A stretch of 64,000 nucleotides of DNA from Archangium gephyra (GTDB lineage: Bacteria > Myxococcota > Myxococcia > Myxococcales > Myxococcaceae), in assembly GCF_001027285.1 (NCBI RefSeq), contig NZ_CP011509.1, positions 2,364,501 through 2,428,500 of the forward strand, in the 5' to 3' direction. Position 1 is the first letter of the stretch, and each line of letters begins with the position of its first letter. The notes beneath the pieces are model-generated. The model was not told the DNA's origin and searched no databases. It saw only the letters and a list, made by a program, of their open reading frames with translations. Made by a program: the position numbers and the translations under genes. Shown piece by piece: positions 37,710-46,131 of the stretch.

Positions 37710-38702
37710 ATGAAGGCTTGGCGAGCCGAGACATTCGGCAAACCCAGTGATGTCTTGAGGCTGGTCGATGTCGACGTTCCTGTTCCAGGACCAGGAGAGG
37801 CGCTGCTCAGGGTTTTGGCGGCAAATATCGGCCTGCCTGACCGCATGATGCTGGAAGGCCGCTATTTCCTCGTGCCGACGCCGCCGGTGACCCCGGGTCA
37901 GGAGGTCGTCGGTATCGTCGAGGCGGCAGGACGCGGCTATCCCTTTCCGATCGGCACGCGGGTGATCGGCGGCACCAATTTCACCAGCGGCTCGGGCGGC
38001 TTGGCGGAATATTGCCTGTCCCCGGGCAGGGGCGCGGTGCCGGCGTCCGATGACATGCCCGACGAGCATGCGGCAGCGTTCCTGGGAACGTTCCACGTCG
38101 CTTATGTCGGGCTGGTCAATCGCGCCCGTGCAAGGCCGGGCGAGTCGCTGTTGGTGCTTGGCGGATCAGGAGGGACCGGTTCGACCGCGATCCAGCTCGC
38201 CAAGGCTTTGGGCCTCACCGTGATCGCCACCGTGCGCGACGGGAAGAAGGCCGCGTACTGCCGTCAGCAAGGCGCCGACCATGTCATCGACCTTGGGACC
38301 GGTTCGCTGGACGCGCAGGTCCGCGCGCTGACCGGAGGCAAAGGCGCCGACATCGTCTATGACACGGTCGGGTCGACATTAGCCGACCAGGCTCTCGACG
38401 CGATTGCCATCGGCGGACGTTATATCCTGATCGGCTTTGCCGGCGGTTCGGCTTTCCCCACGGTCGAGCCCTTCAAAATCCTGACGCATGGCATCTCCGT
38501 CACCGGCGCTTTGCACAGCGTGCGCACCGCTGAGGAGCGCGATGACGCGATCACCACACTGGGTCGTCTGTTCTCCGAAGGGAAGATCTCCATGCCGATC
38601 GACAAGATCATACCGTTCGCTGAAGTCCCCGAGGCTCTCGACCGTCTGGGAGGTGCGGTCAACGGCAAGTTGATCGCCCGTATCGGCGACCAGCGCTCCT
38701 GA
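37710..38702 (+). CDS. Zinc-independent quinone oxidoreductase (MDR family)
   Basis: 330 residues from ATG 37710, with AGGAG seven bases upstream. The GroES-like N-terminal domain (VPVPGPGEALLRVLAANIGL PDRMM) is followed by a Rossmann domain with LLVLGGSGGTGSTAIQLAKA and the NADPH-proximal ATVRDGKKAAYCRQQGADHV. No structural- or catalytic-zinc cysteine cluster is present. This is a QOR/zeta-crystallin-like NADPH reductase of enones or quinones. Composition resembles that of the preceding SDR and differs from the surrounding genes. Confidence 0.88.
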   Translation: MKAWRAETFGKPSDVLRLVDVDVPVPGPGEALLRVLAANIGLPDRMMLEGRYFLVPTPPVTPGQEVVGIVEAAGRGYPFPIGTRVIGGTNFTSGSGGLAEYCLSPGRGAVPASDDMPDEHAAAFLGTFHVAYVGLVNRARARPGESLLVLGGSGGTGSTAIQLAKALGLTVIATVRDGKKAAYCRQQGADHVIDLGTGSLDAQVRALTGGKGADIVYDTVGSTLADQALDAIAIGGRYILIGFAGGSAFPTVEPFKILTHGISVTGALHSVRTAEERDDAITTLGRLFSEGKISMPIDKIIPFAEVPEALDRLGGAVNGKLIARIGDQRS

Positions 38703-38860
38703 CTGCGTCTGAGAACAAGGATGGGAGGCGTGTTGAGCAGCGTGGTTTGCGGCGGCACACCGGGGAACAGCGTGGGACGGGGAGGGATGACGAACCTGAG
38801 GAGAATCAAGGCGATAGTGGGTAACAGCGCGTCCTGCTTGGGGTTTTCTATCGCCTTGTT

Positions 38861-38888
38861 CACGGGTTCGATTCCCGCCGCCTCCACA
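38861..38888 (+). repeat. tmRNA-3'-end-like segment, right border of the MarR-QOR block
   Basis: CACGGGTTCGATTCCCGCCG then CCTCCACA. The T-arm ACGGG-TTCGATT-CCCGC and acceptor CGCCTCCA match the 3' end of tmRNA (…GGGTTCGATTCCCGCCGCCTCCACCA in many bacteria), with the CCA partly changed. An 8-base inverted pair GGCGATAG/CTATCGCC lies just upstream. No tag-peptide region is present, so it is a fragment. See the copy at 35041. Confidence 0.5.
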
Positions 38889-38892
38889 AGAC

Positions 38893-40197
38893 TCAAGGGT
38901 TGGAGCGCCCGCCAGTGACTGGGAGCGGCCACAGGCGGACCAGCAAGGCCGCCAGCGCCGAAGCGGTCGCGAGCAGCGTCACCGCGGCCCAGCCCCACCG
39001 GGCCAGCATGAGGCTGCCGCTCGCCGCGCCAATGGACATGCCGATGAACATGCCGACGAAGAGCAAGGCGTTGAGTCTGCTGCGCGCGGAGGGCTCGAGG
39101 CCGAAGACGATCGTCTGATGCGCCACGAGGGTCATCTGGATGCCGAGGTCGAAGCCGATCGCGCTGGCGGCGATCAGCCACAGCCGGGTGCCCGGTTCGA
39201 GCCACGGCGCCGCGAGCAGGGTGACGAACGAGGTGGCGGTCAGTCCGGCGCCCAGGCGCGTGACCACTTCGGGGCCGAAGCGATCCGCGATGCGGCCCGC
39301 CACGGGGGCGCCCAGGGCCCCGGCCGCACCCGCCAGGCCGAAGGCACCGGCTGCCGCGCTGCCCAGGTGGAAGGGGGCGCCATGCAGCATCACGGCGAGG
39401 GTGGACCAGAACGCGCTGAAGCCAACCGAGAGCAGGCCCTGCGCCAGCGCGGCCCGGCGCAGTGCGGCGTGCGTGCGCCACAGGTGGGAGAGCGAGCCGA
39501 GCAGGGCGCCGTAGGTGAGCGTGCTGGACGGGCGGAAGCGGGGCAGGCCGCGCCAGGCCGCCGCGCCGAGCAGGGCCACGCTGGCGGCGGCGAGCATGTA
39601 CATGGTGCGCCAGCCGAAGTGCTCGGCGACCACGCCGCTGACGACGCGAGACAGCAGGATGCCGAGCAGCAGGCCCGTCATCACCGTGCCCACCACCTTG
39701 CCGCGGTGGCTCTCGGGCGCCAGGGTGGCGGCGGCCGGCACGATGTCCTGCGCCAGGGTCGCCGTCAGGCCCACGACGAGGCTCACCCCCAGCAGCAGCC
39801 GGATGTCCGGGACGAGGCCGCCCAGCAGCAGCGCCATGCTCAGGAGGGCGGCCTTGATGAGGATGATGCGGCGCCGGTCGAAGCGATCGCCGAGGGGCGT
39901 CAGCAGCAGGATGCCCAGCGCGTATCCCAGCAGGGTGAGCGTGGGCACGAAGCCCACCGTCGTGTCCGAGGCCCCGAGGTCGGCAGCGATCACTCCCAGC
40001 ATCGGGTGGCTGTAATAGAGCGACGCCACCGACAGCCCGGCGCCCGCGGCCAGCAGCAGGCAGAGGCCGCGCGGCATGAGCTCGCCGCCGCCGTGGCGGG
40101 CGTTCGTGTGGCGCGGTGGCTGGGCCGGTGTGGCGGAGACCACCGCGGCCATGGTTCCGTTTCCGGCGGTGCTATGTACGGTGCGAATGAGAGACAT
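38893..40197 (-). CDS. MFS transporter (drug efflux/sugar-type exporter)
   Basis: 434 residues from ATG 40197, with AGGGG upstream; the longer upstream frame overlaps the divergent regulator and is rejected. Twelve hydrophobic segments can be counted. Motif A occurs between TM2 and TM3 as GDRFDRRRIILIKAAL, and the second half repeats GRIADRFGPEVVTRLG. It resembles DHA1-type (AraJ/YnfM-like) exporters. It is divergent from a LysR-type regulator with a palindrome between, a common arrangement for inducible efflux. Confidence 0.9.
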   Translation of the reverse strand: MSLIRTVHSTAGNGTMAAVVSATPAQPPRHTNARHGGGELMPRGLCLLLAAGAGLSVASLYYSHPMLGVIAADLGASDTTVGFVPTLTLLGYALGILLLTPLGDRFDRRRIILIKAALLSMALLLGGLVPDIRLLLGVSLVVGLTATLAQDIVPAAATLAPESHRGKVVGTVMTGLLLGILLSRVVSGVVAEHFGWRTMYMLAAASVALLGAAAWRGLPRFRPSSTLTYGALLGSLSHLWRTHAALRRAALAQGLLSVGFSAFWSTLAVMLHGAPFHLGSAAAGAFGLAGAAGALGAPVAGRIADRFGPEVVTRLGAGLTATSFVTLLAAPWLEPGTRLWLIAASAIGFDLGIQMTLVAHQTIVFGLEPSARSRLNALLFVGMFIGMSIGAASGSLMLARWGWAAVTLLATASALAALLVRLWPLPVTGGRSNP

Positions 40198-40280
40198 GCG
40201 GTTCACCCCTGGCGCTGCGAGTCGAGGCAAGTGTGTGTCAGAGGGGTGAGCCTCGGTAGTAGCGTGGCTCGCACAGTGGA

Positions 40281-40297
40281 TATACGCTCCGCGTATA
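40281..40297. promoter_or_regulatory. Palindromic LysR-type operator
   Basis: TATACGC-TCC-GCGTATA is a perfect 7-3-7 inverted repeat and contains the T-N11-A LysR-type motif. It lies between the MFS and LysR genes, directly against the ATG at 40298. TATAAT (40294-40299) overlaps it. Either the regulator is translated from a later ATG (40370), or its transcript is nearly leaderless. Confidence 0.65.
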
Positions 40298-41287
40298 ATG
40301 CCCAGCCCTTCCAAGCCGTCCCGGAGGTCCCCTCCCGCCGCGCCGGCCACCGCCGACCGGCTCGAGCTGATGCAGACCTTCCTCCGCATCGTCGACTCGG
40401 GCAGCCTGTCCTCCGCCGCCGCGCAACTGGGCACCACGCAGCCGACGGTGAGCCGCCGGTTGCAGGCGCTGGAGCGCTCGCTGGGGCTGCGGCTGCTCCA
40501 GCGCTCCACCCATGCCATGAAGCTCACCGAGGACGGCGCGCGTTGCTATGAGCGCGCGAAGGAGTTGCTGGCCAGCTGGGACCTGTTCGAGGCCGACCTG
40601 CGCGGCGCGGGCGACGAGCCGGAGGGCACGCTGCGTGTCGTGGTGCCCCACGCGTTCGGGCAGCAGCTGCTGGTGGGGCCGCTGACGGAATTCCTGAATC
40701 GCCACGCGCGGGTCTCGGTCGAGTGGCTGCTGTACGACCGGATGGCGGATTTCATCGCGGACGGCATCGACTGTGCGATCCACGTTGGGGAGGTGCATGA
40801 CCCGGGCGTGGTGGCGATCCGGGTGGCCTCGGTGCCGCGCATCGTCGTGGCCGCGCCGTCCGTGTTGACGGGCGTGCCCATGCCGGCCCATCCCGACGAG
40901 CTCGCACGGCTGCCCTGGCTGTCACTGCGCACGTTCTATCGCAACGAGGTGTCTCTCACGCACGTGGCCACCGGCGAGGTCCAGCCCATCTCCTTCCACC
41001 CGCGCCTGAGCACGGACAGCCTCTACGCCATCCGCAGCGCCGCGGTGAACGGCCTCGGCATCTGCGTGGCCTCGTCCTGGGTGCTCCAGGAAGACATCCT
41101 GCGGGGCCGGCTCCTGCACCTGGTGCCGAGCTGGCAGGCCGCGCCCCTGCCGATGTACCTGGTCTATCCGTACGCGCGGTTCTACCCGGCGAGGCTGCGC
41201 GCTTTCGTGGCGTTGATGCGGGAGATGATCCCCGCGGCCCTGGCGGTGGCAACCGGGGAAGGGGACAAGAAGAAGCCCTCCCGGTGA
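40298..41287 (+). CDS. LysR family transcriptional regulator
   Basis: 329 residues. The winged HTH is LELMQTFLRIVDSGSLSSAA then AQLGTTQPTVSRRLQALERS. The effector domain contains LRVVVPHAFGQQLLVGPLTE and VNGLGICVASSWVLQEDILR. The start is uncertain because the operator touches it; ATG 40370 (MQTFLRI) would still include the whole HTH. It probably controls the divergent MFS exporter and itself. Confidence 0.88.
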   Translation: MPSPSKPSRRSPPAAPATADRLELMQTFLRIVDSGSLSSAAAQLGTTQPTVSRRLQALERSLGLRLLQRSTHAMKLTEDGARCYERAKELLASWDLFEADLRGAGDEPEGTLRVVVPHAFGQQLLVGPLTEFLNRHARVSVEWLLYDRMADFIADGIDCAIHVGEVHDPGVVAIRVASVPRIVVAAPSVLTGVPMPAHPDELARLPWLSLRTFYRNEVSLTHVATGEVQPISFHPRLSTDSLYAIRSAAVNGLGICVASSWVLQEDILRGRLLHLVPSWQAAPLPMYLVYPYARFYPARLRAFVALMREMIPAALAVATGEGDKKKPSR

Positions 41288-41301
41288 TGCCGCTCCCGGT
41301 G

Positions 41302-41712
41302 CTACCGCTCGAAGAACGACACCTGTTGGAAGCGCAGGCCGGCCAGGATCTGCTCCACCCGCGCGTCGGACAGCGAGCCGATGCGTTCACCCAGGCGGGA
41401 CTTCTCGACCGAGGAGATCTGCGACACGACGACCACGCTCTGTCTGGGAAGGTTGCCCTCGCCGACCTCGAGCAGGACGTTCCCCGGCTCGCTGGCCCGG
41501 TGCAGGTTCGACGTCAAGGCACAGACGACCACGGTCGTGATGCGCGAGTGGTTGAAGACGTCGTCCTGAACCACCACGTGGGGATGGGAGTAGCTCGGGG
41601 CGGGCCCTCGCGAGTCATCGGGCCCGAGCCAGAACACGTCACCGCGGTTGATCCTCACGGGCGGTGTGCCCGTGGCTTCTCCTGTGTTCGTCTTCATCGA
41701 AGCGCACATCAT
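41302..41712 (-). CDS. Solitary PemK/MazF-type endoribonuclease toxin
   Basis: 136 residues. The PemK/MazF fold is recognisable: RINRGDVFWLGPDDSRG, HPHVVVQDDVFNHSRITTVV and VCALTSNLHRASEPGNVLLE, with S-V-V-V-V-S-Q-I-S-S-V-E-K-S-R-L in the middle and ARVEQILAGLRFQQ at the end. MazF toxins cut mRNA at short motifs. No antitoxin-sized gene precedes or follows it; the neighbours are a LysR gene (convergent, 14 bases) and a lipoprotein gene. Myxococcus xanthus has a solitary MazF linked to developmental cell death, so a stand-alone toxin is not unprecedented in the group. Confidence 0.82.
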   Translation of the reverse strand: MMCASMKTNTGEATGTPPVRINRGDVFWLGPDDSRGPAPSYSHPHVVVQDDVFNHSRITTVVVCALTSNLHRASEPGNVLLEVGEGNLPRQSVVVVSQISSVEKSRLGERIGSLSDARVEQILAGLRFQQVSFFER

Positions 41713-41801
41713 GACAGGGCGGCCTCTCTCGCGATGGGTCGTGGCGTGAGGCTGGAAAATTGCCGGGCGGACGGCTCGCTCGAATCCACTGACAGGTGTG
41801 T

Positions 41802-41819
41802 CCTGACAGGGATGTCAGG
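41802..41819. promoter_or_regulatory. Inverted repeat between toxin and lipoprotein genes
   Basis: CCTGACA-GGGA-TGTCAGG is a perfect 7-4-7 inverted repeat in the 225-base divergent gap. A further CTGACAGG lies 13 bases to its left, extending the motif. Position suggests an operator for the MazF-like gene, the lipoprotein gene, or both. Confidence 0.45.
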
Positions 41820-41937
41820 GTGGATGGTGTTGGGGCTGCCTCCAGGGCGTGGAACCCCGCGAAATGTCTGAGATTGGATTCTGGCCTGCCCATTGCTGCA
41901 GGATGCGCGACCTAACCCCCTATCAGGAGACGACTGA

Positions 41938-43395
41938 ATGAAGATGAAGTTCTGGGTGACTGGGACCGTGGCACTGGCGCTGGGCGTCGTGGGATGCCAG
42001 CCGCCGGCTCCCGAGCCGGAGGATGTGGCCGAGGCGACCGCCAGGCGCTCTGGCGACCTGATTCGCAACCTGGGCTCCAGCATGCGGACGCTGAGCAACT
42101 TCTCGGCGCTCAAGACGCTGACCGAGGTGACGTCCAGCATCGGCGGTTTCGGCAACCTGGGTGGCGGCCTCCAGGGCCTGTCCATCACCCGCATGGCGGA
42201 GGAGGCGCCGCTGCCGGTGCCGGGCGTTCCGGATGAGACCACCTCGCAGGCGCAGGCCGCGCTGGTGGAGAAGTACCTGCGTGAGCGCATCTTCATCGAG
42301 GCGAACGTGGAGGAGACCAAGGGCAGCTCCACCACGTTCCGCATCACGGGCGAGGATCTGTGCTCGGATGGCTCGGCGCCGGCGGCCCCCACGTGCGTGG
42401 CCGCGGTGGACAAGTACGAGCTGCGCATCCGCGCCACCAACAAGGGCGACAAGGGCATGGACCTGGAACTGCTCTTTGGCCCCAATCGCACCGAGCCCCT
42501 CTCCCTGTCCTTCTCGGACGTGCGGGTCGGCATGATTGTCGACCTGGGCGGCGTCAAGGACACGGTGAAGCTGGTGAGCCCCGAGACGGAGCTGCCTCGG
42601 GTGATGGTGGGCCGCGTGGAGCTGGCCCTGACGAGCAAGGGTCCGCGGGATGTGGAGTTCCAGACGTCCATCCTGGATGCGCTGAGCGTCGAGTGGGACG
42701 CGACGGAGGGCGCGTATGCCTTCAGCTCGGCGAAGGTCTCGCCCCTGTCCGAGGTGAAGGTGTGGCAGAAGGATGGGGCGAACTGGGCCCGCGTCGCCCT
42801 GAACCTGGGCACCACCGAGGTTCGCGCTCCGTACAGCGGCACCAAGGCCGAGCTCGCCGGCCAGCCGTATGTGGTCTCGCTGTCCGGCCTGTCGTACGAG
42901 ATGGAGGCCCAGGAGGGCAGTGAGGCGCTCACCCTCGCGCACCTCGGCCTGGGCGAGGCGCAGAGCTATCTGGCCCTGGGGGACCACAAGCTCGTCACCG
43001 TGGACGTCAACGCGCTGTCCGGCCGGCATTTCGACCTGCACGTCGCGAAGGGGGCGGATGGCCTGGCGGTGCTGAGCGTGCGGCCTGAGTTCGACCTCTC
43101 CGTGTTCACCAACATGGAGCCGCTGTACGAGGATGCGGAAGGTGGAGCGTCCAGCGACGGCTCCGGGCAGAGCTTCAATCTGCGGCTGAGCGGCGGCGAG
43201 GCCCCGAGCGTGCGCTCGGTGCCGGCCAACACGTCGACGGGTTTCCCCGGCGGACTGCAGGTGGTGTCGGGTGAGCTGTCGATGGCGGTCAACGAGTCGC
43301 GGGTGACCGTGCCGGCCACGAAGTGCCTGGTGCGGGAGAGCAGCACCAGCGAGTCCACCACGGGCGTTGGCTTCGCGGCGCGCGACTGCGAGTAG
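41938..43395 (+). CDS. Large lipoprotein of unknown function
   Basis: 485 residues. Signal peptide MKMKFWVTGTVALALGVVGC with a lipobox ending VVGC, and AGGAGA before the start. The mature protein is rich in beta-strand-like segments (FRITGEDLCSDGS, KYELRIRATNKGDKGMDLEL, VGRVELALTSKGPRDVEFQT) and has four cysteines in two pairs (CSDGSAPAAPTC and CLVRE…RDCE), which may be disulfide-bonded. I recognise no family. Probably an outer-membrane lipoprotein. A strong terminator follows. Confidence 0.78.
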   Translation: MKMKFWVTGTVALALGVVGCQPPAPEPEDVAEATARRSGDLIRNLGSSMRTLSNFSALKTLTEVTSSIGGFGNLGGGLQGLSITRMAEEAPLPVPGVPDETTSQAQAALVEKYLRERIFIEANVEETKGSSTTFRITGEDLCSDGSAPAAPTCVAAVDKYELRIRATNKGDKGMDLELLFGPNRTEPLSLSFSDVRVGMIVDLGGVKDTVKLVSPETELPRVMVGRVELALTSKGPRDVEFQTSILDALSVEWDATEGAYAFSSAKVSPLSEVKVWQKDGANWARVALNLGTTEVRAPYSGTKAELAGQPYVVSLSGLSYEMEAQEGSEALTLAHLGLGEAQSYLALGDHKLVTVDVNALSGRHFDLHVAKGADGLAVLSVRPEFDLSVFTNMEPLYEDAEGGASSDGSGQSFNLRLSGGEAPSVRSVPANTSTGFPGGLQVVSGELSMAVNESRVTVPATKCLVRESSTSESTTGVGFAARDCE

Positions 43396-43419
43396 ACGGC
43401 CCGTAGGAAGTGAGGAGTG

Positions 43420-43465
43420 CACGGGCGGGTGGGGAGCAGGACTCCTCGCCCGCCCGTGTGCGTTT
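43420..43465. terminator. Strong bidirectional terminator
   Basis: CACGGGCGGG (43420-43429) pairs perfectly with CCCGCCCGTG (43449-43458), with further partial pairing inside the 19-base loop, and TTTT follows at 43462-43465. It lies between the lipoprotein gene and the convergent cheA gene. Confidence 0.8.
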
Positions 43466-43477
43466 TCCCCGCTCCGG

Positions 43478-45100
43478 TCACGGAGCTCGAGGAGCGGGCC
43501 CGCCGGACGTCCTCCCAGGCTCCGTCCGCTGCACGGCCTCCTTCAAGAGCGAGGGCACATCCAGGACGAGCCCCACGCGCCCGTCGTCGAGGAGGGTGGA
43601 GCCGGACACACCTGGCAGGGAGTGGAGGAGCCGGTCCAGGGGTTTGAGGACGCGTTGGCCCTCGCCATACAACTCGTCCACCACCAGCCCGGCGAGGCCC
43701 CCGCCGTGAGCCACCACGACCACGCTCTCTCGCTCCGGGCAAGAGCCCCGCACACCGAGCACCTCGCTCAGCCGCAGGTAGGGCAGGGCCTGGCCACGCA
43801 GATTCAGCACGCCGCCGCCGGGCTGCCCGCGCAGCTCCGCTGGCAGCTCCAGGCACTCCTGCACCGTCTCCAGCGGCAGCACGTAGGTCTCCTCGCCTAT
43901 CCCCACGGCGAAGCCCTGGATGCTGGCCAGCGTCAGCGGTACCCGCAGCGTCACCGTGGTGCCGCGTCCCTCCTCGCTGAGCAGCGTCACCGTGCCCCGC
44001 AGCGCGTCCACGGCGCGGCGCACCACGTCCATGCCCATGCCGCGTCCGGACACCTCCGTCACTGTCTCCGCGGTGGACAGCCCCGGCAGGAAGACGAGCT
44101 CCGCCAGCTCCTCCGCCGTCATCCGCTCGGCGTCCCGCCCCAGCGCGCGCGCCTTCTCCCGCAGCCGCTCGTACCGCAGGCCCCGGCCGTCGTCGGAGAG
44201 CTGCACGACCAGCATCCCCGGCTCGTGCGAGGCACGCAGCACCAGCCTCCCAGAGGCCTCCTTGCCCGCCTCGCGCCGTGCCTCCGGCGTTTCCAGCCCG
44301 TGATCCACCGCGTTGCGCACCAGGTGCAGCAGCGGCTCGCGCAACCCCTCCACCAGGGCGGTGTCCACCTCCACGTCCTCTCCCTCCAACACCAGCCGCG
44401 CCCGCTTGTGCTGGGCTCCTGTCAGCTCCCTCACCGCCCGCAGGTTCTGCCGGAAGAGGGGCCCCACCGGAACCATCCGCACCCGATTCACCTCCTCCTG
44501 CAGCTCCAGGTGCAGCCGCTCCGCCTCCAGGTGGACCCCCAGCGCCTCCGCGGCCGAGCCCTTCGCCAGCACCTGCGTCAGCCGCCCTCGGGCGATGCTC
44601 AGCTCGCCGGTGAGGTTGGCGATGCGGTCCAGCTTCTCCACGTCCACCCGGAGTGTGCGCACGCGCCGGGCCTCCTCCGGCGCTCCCTGGGCTCCCACCG
44701 GCAACGGCCCCGTCAGTCCTGGCGCTCGCAACTGCTCCAGCAACCGCTGGGCGCCCGCCGGCATCCGCTCCTGTCCGGAGCCGGAGACCGCGGCCGCCGT
44801 CAGTCCGCGCAGGTGGTCCACCGCGCTCAGCAGCAGCGTCACCAGCTCCCCGGTCGCCAGCCTCCGCCGCTCCAGCAGCGCCTCCAACACGTCCTCCACG
44901 CCATGAACGAAGTCGGTGAGGGCCGGGAACCTCAGCGACATCGCCAGGCCCTTGAGCGTGTGCGCTCCGCGGAAGACGGTCTGCAGCACCTCTTCCCGCG
45001 GGTGGGCCTCGAAGGAGAGCAGTCCCGCCTCCATCTCGGCGAACAGCTCCTCTGTCTCGGTCCTGAAGGATTCGATGATCAATTCATGATCGATCTGCAT
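43478..45100 (-). CDS. cheA: CheA-type histidine kinase (short form)
   Basis: 540 residues. The Hpt (P1) domain has the phosphoacceptor H47 in FRGAHTLKGLAMSL. A linker of about 40 residues replaces a full P2 domain. P3 dimerisation helices begin near RTLRVDVEKLDRIANLTGEL. The P4 ATPase has the N-box LLHLVRNAVDHGLE, G1 LSDDGRGL and G2 SGRGMGMDVV. The C-terminal P5 CheW-like domain contains FAVGIGEETYVLPLETVQEC. It is the last gene of a three-gene unit with a GAF protein and a CheY-like regulator. No receptor, CheW or CheR is nearby. Confidence 0.92.
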   Translation of the reverse strand: MQIDHELIIESFRTETEELFAEMEAGLLSFEAHPREEVLQTVFRGAHTLKGLAMSLRFPALTDFVHGVEDVLEALLERRRLATGELVTLLLSAVDHLRGLTAAAVSGSGQERMPAGAQRLLEQLRAPGLTGPLPVGAQGAPEEARRVRTLRVDVEKLDRIANLTGELSIARGRLTQVLAKGSAAEALGVHLEAERLHLELQEEVNRVRMVPVGPLFRQNLRAVRELTGAQHKRARLVLEGEDVEVDTALVEGLREPLLHLVRNAVDHGLETPEARREAGKEASGRLVLRASHEPGMLVVQLSDDGRGLRYERLREKARALGRDAERMTAEELAELVFLPGLSTAETVTEVSGRGMGMDVVRRAVDALRGTVTLLSEEGRGTTVTLRVPLTLASIQGFAVGIGEETYVLPLETVQECLELPAELRGQPGGGVLNLRGQALPYLRLSEVLGVRGSCPERESVVVVAHGGGLAGLVVDELYGEGQRVLKPLDRLLHSLPGVSGSTLLDDGRVGLVLDVPSLLKEAVQRTEPGRTSGGPAPRAP

Positions 45101-45107
45101 GTGACCC

Positions 45108-45740
45108 TCAGGAGCCTCTCGTCAGCGGCTCCCCGCCCGTCGGGCAACGGGCGCAGTGGAGGGCCATGCCCCCTTGTGTCTCCAGCAGCTCGAAGAGGAC
45201 ATGGTCCGCCGCCTCGAAGGACGGTTTGTGGGGCAATAGCTGGAAGATGGCGATGACGCCGAGCACCTGGCTGCCCAGCCTCAGGGGGATGCAGGCGCGC
45301 GGTGCCAGGTTCTCGGTGGGCAGGGGCTCGGACACCCAGATCCTTCCCTCCTGGACCACGAAGGACAGAGGACCTTCCCCGAGGGGGATGCGCCGCGGGA
45401 GCGTGGAGTCCACCCCCATGCCTCCGAGCCAGGACAACGCTGACGCATCCGGCTCGAGCTCGAAGACGGCGAAGGACTCCGAGCCGAGGAGATCCTTGAG
45501 GATCTCCTCGAAGGTGGCCACCAGCTCCGAGTCCGTCCTGGATTCACGCAGGCGGGTGCTGGCGGTGTACAGCCGGGCGAGGTCCGACATCCGCGTCTCC
45601 AGCCGTTGCCGCTCGCTGCTCAGGCGGTGCACCCGCGTGTGCAGCGCCTCGTTCTCCTGCTGAAGCTCCCGCACGCGCCGGGTGAGGTGCTCCGGGTGCT
45701 CGGGCATGGCGGGAGCGTCCCTCTGCTCGTCTCGTTGCAT
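45108..45740 (-). CDS. GAF-domain signalling protein
   Basis: 210 residues. An N-terminal coiled coil (about 20-60, RRVRELQQENEALHTRVHRL) precedes a GAF domain from about residue 65 (LVATFEEILKDLLGSESFAV, then IPLRLGSQVLGVIAIFQLLP). It carries no output domain. It lies 7 bases upstream of cheA and 16 bases downstream of the cheY-like gene, so it is very likely a sensor or scaffold for this CheA in place of a classical receptor. Confidence 0.83.
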   Translation of the reverse strand: MQRDEQRDAPAMPEHPEHLTRRVRELQQENEALHTRVHRLSSERQRLETRMSDLARLYTASTRLRESRTDSELVATFEEILKDLLGSESFAVFELEPDASALSWLGGMGVDSTLPRRIPLGEGPLSFVVQEGRIWVSEPLPTENLAPRACIPLRLGSQVLGVIAIFQLLPHKPSFEAADHVLFELLETQGGMALHCARCPTGGEPLTRGS

Positions 45741-45756
45741 CGCGCTCTCCTCCTCT

Positions 45757-46131
45757 CTACTGGCTCAGATACCGCTCGAGCTTGTCCAGGAGCTCATTCA
45801 CATTGAAAGGCTTGGTGATGTAGTCGGAGCAGCCACTCTCGAAGCCCCGCTGCACGTTCTGGGGCTCGCTGCGGGTCGTGACCATGATGATGGGAATGTC
45901 GCGTGTACTCTCGTGCGCGCGCAGCTCCTGGCAGGCGGCGAAGCCATCCACGCGTGGCATGAGGACATCCATGAAGATGATGTCCGGGCGCTCGGCCATG
46001 GCCGTCTCCACGGCGTCCTGCCCGTCTCGTGCGGTGAGCAACTCGTAGCCCCGGTCGGCCAGCAGCAGCTGGTGCATTAGCAGGACTGTCTGGGAATCGT
46101 CGACGAGGAGGATCTTCTTCTTTTGAGACAT
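45757..46131 (-). CDS. CheY-like single-domain response regulator
   Basis: 124 residues from ATG 46131, with GGAG seven bases upstream. Acidic pair D11-D12 ([12 protein letters not shown]), phospho-acceptor D55 ([13 protein letters not shown]), T in [10 protein letters not shown] and K in [15 protein letters not shown]. PilG/PilH- or FrzZ-like stand-alone receiver. First gene of the receiver-GAF-cheA unit. The promoter must lie in 46132-46300. Confidence 0.9.
   Translation of the reverse strand: MSQKKKILLVDDSQTVLLMHQLLLADRGYELLTARDGQDAVETAMAERPDIIFMDVLMPRVDGFAACQELRAHESTRDIPIIMVTTRSEPQNVQRGFESGCSDYITKPFNVNELLDKLERYLSQ

Noticed and set aside
38820-38888. Complete tmRNA or tRNA gene
   Set aside because: Only the T-arm and 3' acceptor strand are present; no 5' acceptor, D-arm or tag-peptide region is found within 400 bases.
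38703-38892. Minus-strand frame containing EAAGIEPVNKAIENPKQDAL
   Set aside because: Also a typical translation of a tRNA/tmRNA-like 3' end; no ribosome-binding site and no family.
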